This document shows, piece by piece, positions 38,185-47,160 of a DNA stretch of 64,000 nt (its first letter is position 1; every line of letters begins with the position of its first letter). Source of the stretch: Candidatus Woesearchaeota archaeon. Its GTDB lineage: Archaea > Nanobdellota > Nanobdellia > Woesearchaeales > JACJVW01. The translations under genes and the position numbers were made by a program. Under the pieces are notes generated by a model. It was not told the origin of the DNA, made no database searches, and was given only the letters and a program-made list of their open reading frames with translations. The DNA is taken from NCBI GenBank assembly GCA_020637435.1, contig JACJVW010000001.1:682001-746000 (forward strand). Direction: 5' to 3'.

Positions 38185-38734
38185 ACTGCGAGTTATTGGC
38201 ATTGACGATGGTCCTTTCGATAAATTCAAAGTGAAAAGCACCTTGCTGGTAGGCACCTATTTTCGAGGAGGGCAGGTACTTGACGGTATCCTCTCAACTA
38301 AAGTACGCATTGACGGTGCCAACGCTAACCTAAAGATAGCCGATATGGTGAATAGTTCTAAATTCAAAAAAGACCTTCGTGCAATCCTCCTTGGAGGCAT
38401 CACGGTCGGCGGTTTTAACATCATCGACATCATCAAATTATACCACGCCACTCATGTTCCAATCATCGTATTCCTTAGAAAACGACCAAACATAACAAAA
38501 TTTAAGGCAACCCTTCGCAACCTGGGTATGGAAAAGAAAACCCTTGCAGTCGACCACGCGGGACCGCTGCACAAAGTAAACAACAACTTCTACCAGTATG
38601 CGGGCATCACGGCAGAAGAAGCCGCTCAGATAATCAGCCTCACGACCACCAACGCAGAAATCCCCGAACCCTTGCGCTTAGCGCACATCATCGCAGCAGG
38701 TATTGTACGTGGAGAATCCTACGGAAACGCGTAA
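38174..38734 (+). CDS. DUF99 (UPF0215) family protein, endonuclease V-like fold
   Basis: 186 residues, full length for the family. It shows IGIDDGPF at the start, LLVGTYFRGGQ, ILLGGITVGGFNIIDI and PIIVFLRKRPN, the conserved blocks of archaeal DUF99, a family related to endonuclease V (RNase H-like fold). Cytoplasmic, biochemical role not established. It overlaps the end of the secreted-protein gene by 11 nt, so it is probably co-transcribed with the envelope cluster. Confidence 0.85.
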   Translation: MRRELRVIGIDDGPFDKFKVKSTLLVGTYFRGGQVLDGILSTKVRIDGANANLKIADMVNSSKFKKDLRAILLGGITVGGFNIIDIIKLYHATHVPIIVFLRKRPNITKFKATLRNLGMEKKTLAVDHAGPLHKVNNNFYQYAGITAEEAAQIISLTTTNAEIPEPLRLAHIIAAGIVRGESYGNA

Positions 38735-38791
38735 GGCAATACTGCAATATCGCGAAAAAAAGGGGTATACTGCAAAGATGCCAGCCCACAT

Positions 38792-39544
38792 TCAGAACTC
38801 AAGGTCGTAATTCTTATTCAACTTACCCTTCTGCCAATCATCAATGACCTTGTTCCCTGCTCGTTTAAGATCTGGTAATCCTCCTTTAGCCAGAAAAGAG
38901 AACTTCTCAGCTATCTCAGTAAGCATATCTTCCTCGTCTTCCGAGTCGTTAATACCATATGACTCAAGCACGGCATCACGCTGTGCTACGATCAGCGAAA
39001 GTGCGACAAACTCTGGGTCCTTAATCTGATGGATGCTCTTCGCACCAATCAGTGCATGTTTCGCCTCATCGGATTCCTTAAAAGCAAGCACACCGGGAGT
39101 ATCAAGGATCTGTATCCTGTTGTCTATCCTGACTTTTTGGAGTCCTTTAGTGTAACCGGACACGCTGCTCGTTTTCGCAGCTTTCTTGCCTTTGAGCGCA
39201 TTGATCACAGAACTCTTCCCTGTATTCGGGTAGCCGATAACGCCGACAACAACCTCCCTTTCAGGAGCGTACCGCAGGATCCTCTCACGAAGCATAGTCA
39301 TGCCGTACATCTTCTTCGTCGACACAAAAACAGATGGCTTTAGTTTTTTCTTCCATGCTTCCGCATGCCCTTGGCTGACCAGGTCGCACTTATTCAGTAC
39401 ATAGATGAGCTGTTTTCCTGACTTCTCAACCTTCCGTTCAAGCTCCTCATTACGTGAGATATCAGGGACACGTGCGTCAAGCACTTCGAGGATGATGTCT
39501 GATCGTGCGATGACCTCGTGGATCACATTCCAGAACTGCGCCAT
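38792..39544 (-). CDS. circularly permuted GTPase, YlqF/MMR1-HSR1 family
   Basis: 250 residues with the G motifs in permuted order: NKCD (G4, 51-54), GYPNTGKS (G1, 104-111), DTPG (G3, 148-151). Members bind pre-ribosomal particles (YlqF/RbgA, Nug1/Nog2), so a role in large-subunit maturation is likely. A TATA-like TTTTTATTAA (39566-39575) lies 26 nt before the start. Confidence 0.9.
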   Translation of the reverse strand: MAQFWNVIHEVIARSDIILEVLDARVPDISRNEELERKVEKSGKQLIYVLNKCDLVSQGHAEAWKKKLKPSVFVSTKKMYGMTMLRERILRYAPEREVVVGVIGYPNTGKSSVINALKGKKAAKTSSVSGYTKGLQKVRIDNRIQILDTPGVLAFKESDEAKHALIGAKSIHQIKDPEFVALSLIVAQRDAVLESYGINDSEDEEDMLTEIAEKFSFLAKGGLPDLKRAGNKVIDDWQKGKLNKNYDLEF

Positions 39545-39635
39545 AAAAGCCGTAAAAGATCCCCCTTAATAAAAAGCTTACCAATGTAGTTCCCACTCTA
39601 CATAAGAACTTCCTTTGTAGCGCCGAAGACAATAG

Positions 39636-41546
39636 TTAGAGCTCAACCTTGACCACGTCGCGATCAAGTTTTGCTATAGAATCACTCGCCAATTGACGCA
39701 GTTCCTCAGTCATGCTTGCTTTCTTAAGCTGTCTAAGCAGATCGATGGATTGTCTGAACAATCTAATGAGGTCGCCTTCTTCAAGAGTACTGTACTCGAA
39801 CAGTTCTTCGAACGTAGCACCATTGGCCCAGGCCTTAGTGATGCGGATGACATTATTCAGATGTCTCTTGTTAAGATTCTTCATCACATACTGGTTGTTC
39901 GAAAGTTTCTTGAAGATCCTGTCCGAAGTAGGAAACTCCTTGCGTATACCATAGAACCTGTCACCTCTGCGACCCTCATAGGCTATGGCGACCACGACAA
40001 GAAGGGCTTCCATATCACTAAGCCGTTTGTAAAGGTCAGTCGCGAAGATCTCTGCGATAAGGATCTCATTTGCATAGATATGCCGCACGAACCATCCTTT
40101 CTCGGTAAGTTCATCATTTTTCACATAACCCATTTTTTCAAGCATGCGCTTCTTATGGTTCCAGCTCGCAAGGATTCTTACCTGTTTGCTGCCCTGCTTA
40201 CGAAGGAAATAGTCGAAATTGCTTTTTAGGATAGTCTCTATCTCTGAATCATCGTGGTTATTGATGAGGTTGATGATAGTATTGATGGAAAGTTTGAATT
40301 GAGAGATGATAGGTTCCCGGTCCGCTTCGCTGAACTGCCTGATCTTCTCAAGACTGTCGCTTCGTCTATCGTACACGATTATTGATGTGCCTTCTTTATC
40401 GATGCCACGACGCCCAGCCCGCCCAGCCATCTGGAAATACTCTTTTGAATTGAAGTATCGAAAACTGATGCCGTCGAACTTCTGCACGGCGTTGAAGCAG
40501 ACGGTCTTCGCGGGCATGTTGATCCCTACCGCAAAAGTCTCGGTTGCGTACAGCACTTTGATAAGTCCCTCCGCAAAAAGGTGTTCTACTACATTCTTAA
40601 GGTCCGGCAGCATACCTGCATGGTGGTATGCTATTCCTTTATTGATGACTGCACGAAGTGATTGAGCGCTCTGCATCCTTTTAAGATCGGGCTTCATATA
40701 CCTGCTATAGATCTCAGTGATCCTCTGCTTCTGTTCCTGGCCGGGAAAATCGAATGCTTTGGCAAGCTCTCTGGCTTTAGCCTCACAGTTCTTCCTGGAG
40801 AATACGAAGAATATCGCGGGTAGTCCAAACGATCTGATGTCTCTGATAAGGTCAACATGGGATGCAAGCTTTTCCCTGTGCTTCTTTCTCTGCTTTCCTC
40901 TGGGCGGCGCAAGTCTTGGATCGTCAAGCGTCTCTTCCAGCTCATCTGCGGTGCAGATACCTATGTGCGCATCATAGAAAAGATGCGTCAGCGGGACCGC
41001 GCGCTTATCATACCTCACCACATCCACATCATGGTCCTTTATTGATGCAATCCAGTCAGCAAACTGTCGTGCGTTAGGGATAGTGGCAGACAAACATAGA
41101 AAACGCACATGCTCTCCTGAAAAGATTAGGCTCTCTTCCCAGACTACGCCTCTCTCAATATCGTTGATAAAGTGGATCTCATCAAAGACAATATACGACA
41201 AGTCCTGGAGCATAGGGTCATTCACCATAAGCATATTCCGGTAGATCTCGGTAGTCATAACCACCACAGGGGCGGTGGGATTGATGACTACGTCACCTGT
41301 CATAATCCCTACCTTCTCTTCACCATAGGAGGCCTTGAAATCCTTATACTTCTGGTTTGTAAGCGCCTTAATCGGTGCTGTATAGAACACTCGTTTGCCT
41401 GCTTCCATACTCATATCAATTACATAATCAGCAATGAGAGTCTTACCGGTTCCGGTTGCAGCACTAACTACAACACTATGGTTCCGCTCCAGGCTCTCGA
41501 TAGCCTCAACCTGGAACTTATCCAGCGTATATCCCTTATACTCCAT
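39636..41546 (-). CDS. Ski2-like DExH RNA/DNA helicase
   Basis: 636 residues from the ATG at 41546 (a TTG six bases upstream is possible). Motifs: AATGTGKT (Walker A, 29-36), DEIH (122-125), LSATIPNA (SAT), and QMAGRAGRRGID (motif VI). This is the Ski2/Mtr4/Hel308 superfamily. It lacks an obvious Mtr4 arch and is shorter than Mtr4. RNA unwinding for the exosome is the likeliest role; Hel308-type DNA repair is the alternative. TATA-like TTTTAAAT (41571-41578) fits a leaderless start. Confidence 0.88.
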   Translation of the reverse strand: MEYKGYTLDKFQVEAIESLERNHSVVVSAATGTGKTLIADYVIDMSMEAGKRVFYTAPIKALTNQKYKDFKASYGEEKVGIMTGDVVINPTAPVVVMTTEIYRNMLMVNDPMLQDLSYIVFDEIHFINDIERGVVWEESLIFSGEHVRFLCLSATIPNARQFADWIASIKDHDVDVVRYDKRAVPLTHLFYDAHIGICTADELEETLDDPRLAPPRGKQRKKHREKLASHVDLIRDIRSFGLPAIFFVFSRKNCEAKARELAKAFDFPGQEQKQRITEIYSRYMKPDLKRMQSAQSLRAVINKGIAYHHAGMLPDLKNVVEHLFAEGLIKVLYATETFAVGINMPAKTVCFNAVQKFDGISFRYFNSKEYFQMAGRAGRRGIDKEGTSIIVYDRRSDSLEKIRQFSEADREPIISQFKLSINTIINLINNHDDSEIETILKSNFDYFLRKQGSKQVRILASWNHKKRMLEKMGYVKNDELTEKGWFVRHIYANEILIAEIFATDLYKRLSDMEALLVVVAIAYEGRRGDRFYGIRKEFPTSDRIFKKLSNNQYVMKNLNKRHLNNVIRITKAWANGATFEELFEYSTLEEGDLIRLFRQSIDLLRQLKKASMTEELRQLASDSIAKLDRDVVKVEL

Positions 41547-41810
41547 ACTCAAATGTATGCCGTCCAGTCTATTTAAAACCCCGCATTACATGACAATAGT
41601 GTGGTACAAAGAAACACTCTTTTTCTGTACATCTCCCGATTCTCAGGGTGTCTCTTCTATAAGCTCCCTCAAATGCTAGAAACCACTCCAAGAACAGCAA
41701 AAAACTCCTAAAGCCTTCTAAACAACTTTATCACATGGCAAATGCCTGTCTACGTTCTTTATCTAAAACGAAGCATAATTTTATATATCTCGACAACGGA
41801 ATTTCGCCTA
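41547..41810. other. 264-nt divergent intergenic region
   Basis: Contains the minus-strand TATA of the helicase (41571-41578) and the plus-strand TATA TTTATATA (41780-41787) of the ABC operon, 27 nt before its ATG. Between them I see no gene or RNA structure. Confidence 0.6.
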
Positions 41811-43013
41811 ATGATTAGTCTCAAGTCTCATAAGGGCGATATTGATAAGGCTCTTGACGATGCTGACCTTATCCAGAAGAGTATCAAAAGCATCTCTGAA
41901 TACGTCTTTAAGCAGATGGAATCGGGCCTTTCAGAGAAGCATGCGCTTCAGATGCTCCATGAGCGTCATCTGGACGATCAGATTATCGAAAAAATCATGG
42001 CTGCTGCTAAGAAGATGCAGGATGAGAAAAAAGCGTCTGAAGTTGATATCCAGGACGTTGCGGGCAAATCAGCAATGAAAGTCCATGCGGTATCCAAAGC
42101 CTTCGGCGAAAATCAAGTGCTCAAAGAGGTCTCACTCGATATCAGCAAAGGAGACCTGGTCGGTATCATAGGGCTTTCCGGTTCAGGAAAGACAACTCTC
42201 CTAAGTATACTCATCGGCTTGCTCCAACCTGAAGAGGGCGCTGTATACTTTAGGCATCCCTCACACGACAAGCTTCTGCCTGTGCTTGACAAGAAGCGTG
42301 AGATGACTAAGGTTTTCGGCTTCGCTCCTCAGGATCCGTCCTTTTACAGCAAGCTTACCGTTTGGGAGAACCTTGACCATTTCGGTTCACTCTACAACAT
42401 TCATGCCCACGACAGAAAAGAGACCATCACTTCTCTACTTGAACTGGTAGGCTTGGAAAATGCGCACAAAACCCTTGGGGAGAATCTCTCCGGCGGTATG
42501 CAGCGAAGACTTGGTATAGCCTGTTCACTCATCCATAATCCAGAGGTGCTCATCCTGGACGAGCCGACCGCAGACCTTGACCCTGTCATGCGAAAGGAAA
42601 TATGGAATCTCATCAAAGAAATTAACAACCATGGGCGCACAGTCATCCTGACTTCTCATTTTTTAAGTGAAGTAGAGGGTCTCTGCAATAAGATTGCCAT
42701 TCTGCATGGTTCAAAGATTGTGGCGTATGGCACCCCTAATCAGCTCAAAGACGGCTACTCCAAGAACGAGGAGATTCGTCTTGAGACACATAAAGGGGAC
42801 TACAAAGACATCATGAAGGCGCTCAAGGATCACAAATTGGACATTAAACAGATGGCCGTGCGTGATCATCGTCTGGTGCTATATGCGCCGCAGGCTGATA
42901 AGATGCTTAGGCAACTGCTCGGTATTCTGGAGAAACAGGGCGAGAAGATCGTCGACGTTGAGCTCAACAAACCTTCCCTAAACGAAGTGTTTGAGTCTAT
43001 CGTGGTAAAATAA
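41811..43013 (+). CDS. ABC transporter ATPase with N-terminal helical extension
   Basis: 400 residues from the leaderless ATG at 41811; a longer frame from 41742 would start upstream of the TATA box. Residues ~1-85 are a charged helical extension uncommon in ABC-2 type ATPases, including SGLSEKHALQMLHERHLDD. Then Walker A GLSGSGKTT (from 121), signature LSGGMQRR (from 226) and Walker B with D250/E251 in LILDEPTADLD. It energises the permease encoded 12 nt downstream. Substrate unknown. Confidence 0.88.
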   Translation: MISLKSHKGDIDKALDDADLIQKSIKSISEYVFKQMESGLSEKHALQMLHERHLDDQIIEKIMAAAKKMQDEKKASEVDIQDVAGKSAMKVHAVSKAFGENQVLKEVSLDISKGDLVGIIGLSGSGKTTLLSILIGLLQPEEGAVYFRHPSHDKLLPVLDKKREMTKVFGFAPQDPSFYSKLTVWENLDHFGSLYNIHAHDRKETITSLLELVGLENAHKTLGENLSGGMQRRLGIACSLIHNPEVLILDEPTADLDPVMRKEIWNLIKEINNHGRTVILTSHFLSEVEGLCNKIAILHGSKIVAYGTPNQLKDGYSKNEEIRLETHKGDYKDIMKALKDHKLDIKQMAVRDHRLVLYAPQADKMLRQLLGILEKQGEKIVDVELNKPSLNEVFESIVVK

Positions 43014-43014
43014 A

Positions 43015-43020
43015 GAGGTG
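43015..43020 (+). promoter_or_regulatory. Shine-Dalgarno for the ABC permease
   Basis: GAGGTG five bases before the ATG at 43026; sets that start as internal gene of the operon. Confidence 0.7.
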
Positions 43021-43025
43021 GCTAC

Positions 43026-44738
43026 ATGGGTAGCGTACTACGTATCATCAAGAAGAATTTCAAACTACTGATGCGGTCAAGAAGTTCCGCGCTCATGATA
43101 ATCCTTGGTCCTCTACTTGTTATTGCTCTGGTGGGGCTTGCTTTCAATAACTCCAATGCCTATGAAGTAGGGGTGGGGGTCTATTCTGAGTCCTATTCTG
43201 ATGTATCACAGGCCATCGTTGGCGCGCTTGAAGAGCAAAACTTCATGGTTCGCATGTATGGTGACATACTAACTTGTAAGCAAGGGGTACGACAGGGGGA
43301 AGTGAATTTATGTATGGTCTTCTCACCCAGTATTGGTGTCTCTGCTGATATGGATAACTCCATATCTGTACACGTAGATTATTCGGAATACAATCTAGCG
43401 TGGATGGTTCTGGACCGTGTATCTAACAGCGTTAGTTCAACCTCTTCGAATCTCACCGCCGGTATGACTGATATTCTTCTCAACAAAATAGCTGCAACCC
43501 AGGCGGAAATTGAGAAAGACAAAGCCGTTCTGGGCGAGCTTATTGAATACAACAAGCAGTCAGGAATCGGCCTAAGTGCGATAAAATCAAATATAGATAA
43601 AGAGGATGCAACCTTCTCTGTAGACAATATTGATACTGGTGCAATCTCCAGCACTTCTTCCGATATGCAGAATCGCCTAAATATTGTTGCAGATGAAGTC
43701 GAGAAAACTCTCCAATCCCTGCGTCTTACTATTACTGGTCTTGACATTAATGATTCTAAAAAGAAAGGCCCTCTTACGCTCATCAACCAGACTTTGGCCC
43801 GTACATTAACTATGCGTGACCAGGTCTCCGGGAAAAACGAGGAAGTCCAATCAGCCCTCTCTGAGGTCCAGAATGGGCTGGCACAGGTTGAACTCCAAAT
43901 GCGTTCGATAGGCTCTCTTAACAGCCAATCTCAGCAGGAAATTGATACGCTCAAAGAAGTCCTTAAGGGTGAACTGCAGACAATAATGAAACTGCAAAAA
44001 TCGTTTAACACGCTCACCAAAGATATCTCTTCCATTGAGGTAACCAATGCAGAATCTATAGCAGTTCCTATTCAGACCGTCATTGAGCCCATCACCTCTG
44101 AAAAGACACATTTCAACTATCTCTTCCCAAGTTTATTGGTCATGCTGCTCATGTTCGCAAGCATGCTCCTTTCATCTACTCTTGTGGTGATGGAGAAGAC
44201 CTCTAAGGCATTTATCCGAAACTTCATCACTCCTACTCCTGACATTATTTTCGTAATAGCGACATACTTAACGGGCTTAATCATTGTGGGGCTACAGCTC
44301 TTCGTCATTGTTCTAGTATCTGCATTCTTTATTGACCTGCCTTTTGATGTCGCTTTTGTGCCTGTAGTGGTAGTCTTGCTCGTTACGGCAACCTTCTTTA
44401 TTTTACTTGGTATGTCTCTTGGTTATTTGTTCAAAAGAGAAGAGGCGGCAACCTTGACCTCCCTTTCACTAAGCAGTCTATTCCTTCTAGTGTCGGGTGT
44501 AATCTTGCCTATGGAGAGCATGCCTGCGGGTATTCGCGGAATTGCAGCCTACAATCCTTTCGTGCTCGCAGAAGGGGCATTAAAAAAAGTCCTTATCTTC
44601 GACCTTCATTTTAGTGATGTCTCTTTTGGACTTTTCTTATTGCTTGCATATGGGATAATTATCTTTGTAGGTATTCTGTTCTTCCATACTTTGCTAAAGA
44701 AGGGGACTCTCTTGCCCAAGCCTAAGGTGAAGAAATAG
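43026..44738 (+). CDS. ABC-2 type permease with large coiled-coil outside domain
   Basis: 570 residues. Helix 1 at ~20-40, then about 320 residues outside that include long heptad-like helices (IAATQAEIEKDKAVLGELIEYN, QSALSEVQNGLAQVELQMRS), then five helices between ~365 and 560. This is the layout of YhgE/Pip-like and ABC-2 exporters. With the ATPase upstream it forms a two-gene exporter. Confidence 0.85.
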   Translation: MGSVLRIIKKNFKLLMRSRSSALMIILGPLLVIALVGLAFNNSNAYEVGVGVYSESYSDVSQAIVGALEEQNFMVRMYGDILTCKQGVRQGEVNLCMVFSPSIGVSADMDNSISVHVDYSEYNLAWMVLDRVSNSVSSTSSNLTAGMTDILLNKIAATQAEIEKDKAVLGELIEYNKQSGIGLSAIKSNIDKEDATFSVDNIDTGAISSTSSDMQNRLNIVADEVEKTLQSLRLTITGLDINDSKKKGPLTLINQTLARTLTMRDQVSGKNEEVQSALSEVQNGLAQVELQMRSIGSLNSQSQQEIDTLKEVLKGELQTIMKLQKSFNTLTKDISSIEVTNAESIAVPIQTVIEPITSEKTHFNYLFPSLLVMLLMFASMLLSSTLVVMEKTSKAFIRNFITPTPDIIFVIATYLTGLIIVGLQLFVIVLVSAFFIDLPFDVAFVPVVVVLLVTATFFILLGMSLGYLFKREEAATLTSLSLSSLFLLVSGVILPMESMPAGIRGIAAYNPFVLAEGALKKVLIFDLHFSDVSFGLFLLLAYGIIIFVGILFFHTLLKKGTLLPKPKVKK

Positions 44739-45227
44739 ATGTATGTTATCTGCGTAACTGGCACGCCTGGTGCTGGTAAGACTACGTTGGCTAAGAAGCT
44801 GGCTAAGCAATTCTCCTTTACTCACATCGACCTTACTGAATTGATAAAGCGGGAACGTCTTCATGATGGGTATGACAAAACAGCAAAATGCTATGATGTA
44901 GATACTGCCCGTTTAGGCAGATTCATAAAACAACACCTCACTTTTCTGGCTAAAAGTGCTTCTGGTGTGATCTTGGATGGTCATTTGTCTCACTATCTCT
45001 CTCCCAAATCTGTGGACCTCTGCATTGTAGTCAAAGCCTCGCTTCCGTCTATTCGTTCACGCCTCAAAAAGCGTGGTTACGCTGACTCCAAGATACAGGA
45101 TAACCTGTTCTGTGAGGCAGTGGATCTTTGTTACGCTGAGGCTCTAGAATCGGGACATGCTGTTCTGCTCTACTCCTCTGGGCTTCGGCCCCTATACAGC
45201 GAGATTAGGCGGTATCTGGCTATCTGA
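44739..45227 (+). CDS. Fap7/AK6-type nucleotide kinase
   Basis: 162 residues. P-loop TGTPGAGKTT (6-15) and VILDGHLSHYL, followed by a helical lid ending in QDNLFCEAVD, match archaeal Fap7/AK6 adenylate kinase-like proteins, which bind ribosomal protein uS11 during small-subunit maturation. Starts immediately after the permease stop, so it is co-transcribed with the exporter by position, although functionally unrelated. Confidence 0.85.
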   Translation: MYVICVTGTPGAGKTTLAKKLAKQFSFTHIDLTELIKRERLHDGYDKTAKCYDVDTARLGRFIKQHLTFLAKSASGVILDGHLSHYLSPKSVDLCIVVKASLPSIRSRLKKRGYADSKIQDNLFCEAVDLCYAEALESGHAVLLYSSGLRPLYSEIRRYLAI

Positions 45228-45782
45228 GGACATGTCCTTGGCACGTCCTATCTTCCTGAGATGCGCAATTTCTCTTCATGTGGGATATAAAATCCCTTTT
45301 TCCTGTTTCCAAGGGGCATATCCATGATCCTTATGCCTTTCTCTCTTGTCTCATAAATGAGGTTCCTCAGGGTCTTTGGTCTCATGCCCATCTGTGCGGC
45401 CAAGGTGTGGTAGTCCAGGGGTTCTGTCGCTAGGAATAGGGTTTTAATAAGTGTCTCCTGGCTATACGTCATCCTGTGGGGGTCTCTTGGCTGGCGTATC
45501 TCTCTTCCTTGCATTGGTCTGATTGGGTTTTCTTGTCCTCTGTTGTCCTTTATGTCTGTCCTTGAAGGACTTGGGGACATGTCCTTGTCCTTTTGTGTCC
45601 TTTGTATCTCTTCAAATTGTCCTTTGAGGTCTAAAAACGCGGATTTCAGGGAATTTAGCTCTTCTACTGCATCTCTTCTTTCTTCTTGGAGTCCTTCGAT
45701 CGTCCTTTGTTGTCTTTCAATTGTCCTGGTAAGGTCCTCTAGATGTCCTAGGTGTCCTAGGACATGTCCTCGGGACATGTCC
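45228..45782. repeat. four copies of the palindrome GGACATGTCC
   Basis: Copies at 45228-45237, 45575-45584, 45760-45769 and 45773-45782. Surrounding sequence is also enriched in single TGTCC half sites, including a run of four in the upstream flank (45925-45985). The last two copies are only 3 nt apart. Confidence 0.8.
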
Positions 45783-45895
45783 TTGTCAATTTTATGGAGT
45801 TTATTTCCAATATAGAGCATCCACTCCGCAAGTATTTCTTTTTCTTGTCTTTCCCGTTCTAATCGGGTACTCTTGGGTAAATAGGGTTCTTCCAC
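45248..45895 (-). CDS. coiled-coil protein with C-terminal winged-HTH-like domain
   Basis: 215 residues. Residues ~10-110 are charged and helical with heptads (TIERQQRTIEGLQEERRDAV); ~110-145 is a polar linker; ~145-205 looks like a winged HTH (TLIKTLFLATEPLDYHTLAAQ, then MRPKTLRNLIYETREKG). Three GGACATGTCC palindromes lie within the coding region and a fourth just past its 3' end; two of the coding copies fall in sequence for KDMS. Probably a DNA-binding protein; target unknown. Confidence 0.65.
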   Translation of the reverse strand: MEEPYLPKSTRLERERQEKEILAEWMLYIGNKLHKIDKDMSRGHVLGHLGHLEDLTRTIERQQRTIEGLQEERRDAVEELNSLKSAFLDLKGQFEEIQRTQKDKDMSPSPSRTDIKDNRGQENPIRPMQGREIRQPRDPHRMTYSQETLIKTLFLATEPLDYHTLAAQMGMRPKTLRNLIYETREKGIRIMDMPLGNRKKGFYIPHEEKLRISGR

Positions 45896-45987
45896 TCTTT
45901 GTGCGCTCCTCTCTGGAAGAATCTCTACTTGTTTTTATGTCCTTTTATGTCCTTAATTGCTGTAGAACTTGTCCTTCTGTGTCTTTT

Positions 45988-46890
45988 TTACTCTAGAAGT
46001 TCGATATCGTCGATAATCCCGTCTCCGTCAGTATCATACCCTTGGACTATGGCGTGGAATCTCTTTTGACCTGTATATCTGTGCAAAGAAAGCTTGTGGT
46101 ACTTAGTAATGGCCAGTATGGCGGCTCTCGTCCCCTTCTCTGTAATCCCTCCTATGGTAATAATGTCTTTTGTGGGGTCTGAGGGGTGCTGTGTCTTGGC
46201 TATGAGACCTATTTCGTCCTCTGTATACGCTTTTCTTGCTTCAATCATGTGGAAGTTCTCTGTGGAGAATTTAGCGCTGTTAAGGGCGTTTATTGAGCTA
46301 GTAAACGTATTAGTGATAGGTCCTCCTATAGTTATGCAGGAGTGTTCTTGGGCATGTTGGTCTACTTCTGTGTCCAATCTAAGGCGAATAGTGCTGTCTG
46401 GATTTTGGGCACCAAGAAAATGGGTCAATTCTGCTGCAAGATAACTGTCTCTTGCCCTTGATTTAAAGGGCCCGTGGGGGTCTGAGGAACCCACTATGAC
46501 CTGTATGCAGTTCTCCTTACTCGCCTTCTGGAAAAAGGGCAGAATCTCCCTTTGGTGGGGTTTGGCACGCTGGGTGTGCCATTTTTCAGACCAAGTGAGG
46601 AATGCGGCTGGCGCAGCGGCCCGATAGGCTCTGGCAATAGTTCCTCGTACCTCTTTCCTGCGTGTCTCAACCACTAAACCTGCTGAAATGAGGTATTTAA
46701 GGTGGTAATAAGCTTGTTGCTCCTGCACGTCCGCTGCTCTTGCCATCTCTTTTGGGAAAGCTTCTCTCTCGCAAAGGTAGGTGAGTAGCCTGATTCTGAC
46801 GGGGTGTCCGAGTGCTTTTGCCTGGTCTTTAGGTACTTGTACTGCGTTAATGCTCTTCTCCTCGTCAATAATCTGGTATTCTTTTTCCAT
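45988..46890 (-). CDS. ArsR-like HTH fused to S-layer-like domain with C-terminal EF-hand-like loop
   Basis: 300 residues. Residues ~20-85 are an ArsR-type winged helix (DQAKALGHPVRIRLLTYL, then QQAYYHLKYLISAGLV). Residues ~125-285 resemble the core of archaeal S-layer proteins (VIVGSSDPHGP, CITIGGPITNTF, IITIGGITEKGTRAAILAI). It ends with DTDGDGIIDDIELLE, an EF-hand-like loop. There is no signal peptide or helix, so it should be cytoplasmic: an S-layer-derived domain used as a sensor is my inference. A TATA (46916-46926) precedes the start. Confidence 0.65.
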   Translation of the reverse strand: MEKEYQIIDEEKSINAVQVPKDQAKALGHPVRIRLLTYLCEREAFPKEMARAADVQEQQAYYHLKYLISAGLVVETRRKEVRGTIARAYRAAAPAAFLTWSEKWHTQRAKPHQREILPFFQKASKENCIQVIVGSSDPHGPFKSRARDSYLAAELTHFLGAQNPDSTIRLRLDTEVDQHAQEHSCITIGGPITNTFTSSINALNSAKFSTENFHMIEARKAYTEDEIGLIAKTQHPSDPTKDIITIGGITEKGTRAAILAITKYHKLSLHRYTGQKRFHAIVQGYDTDGDGIIDDIELLE

Positions 46891-47160
46891 TTTTTACCAA
46901 AAGTGAGTATAAGCGTATATATAAATCTCTTTATATTATGAAAAAAACCATACTAATACTATCTCAATATTCCTATCCTCTCCATTTAGTACATTAAAAA
47001 AGAGTATAGTTTAAGATAACCTCCAAAAAGGTAGGTATCTTAACCAAAAGGGATAAAATGGGGCTAAAACAAACTAATGGGCCTGATAGGGATATTAGAA
47101 CTATCTTATTCTGATTTTTTTCACAGCAGTGTATATAAAGGGTCTGGGAACTAGGGGGGT
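46891..47160. promoter_or_regulatory. divergent promoter region upstream of glmM
   Basis: 270 nt with no gene. TATA TATATAAA at 47132-47139 lies 25 nt before the glmM ATG (leaderless). The minus-strand TATA at 46916-46926 serves the HTH gene. I looked for a glmS-ribozyme-like or riboswitch structure and saw none. Confidence 0.65.

Noticed and set aside
46094..46444. 116-codon plus-strand frame
   Set aside because: Antisense to the HTH/S-layer-like gene; no promoter and no recognisable sequence.
47100..47160. glmS-type ribozyme or riboswitch before the glm operon
   Set aside because: Only a TATA box at leaderless distance is present, leaving no transcribed leader to form one.
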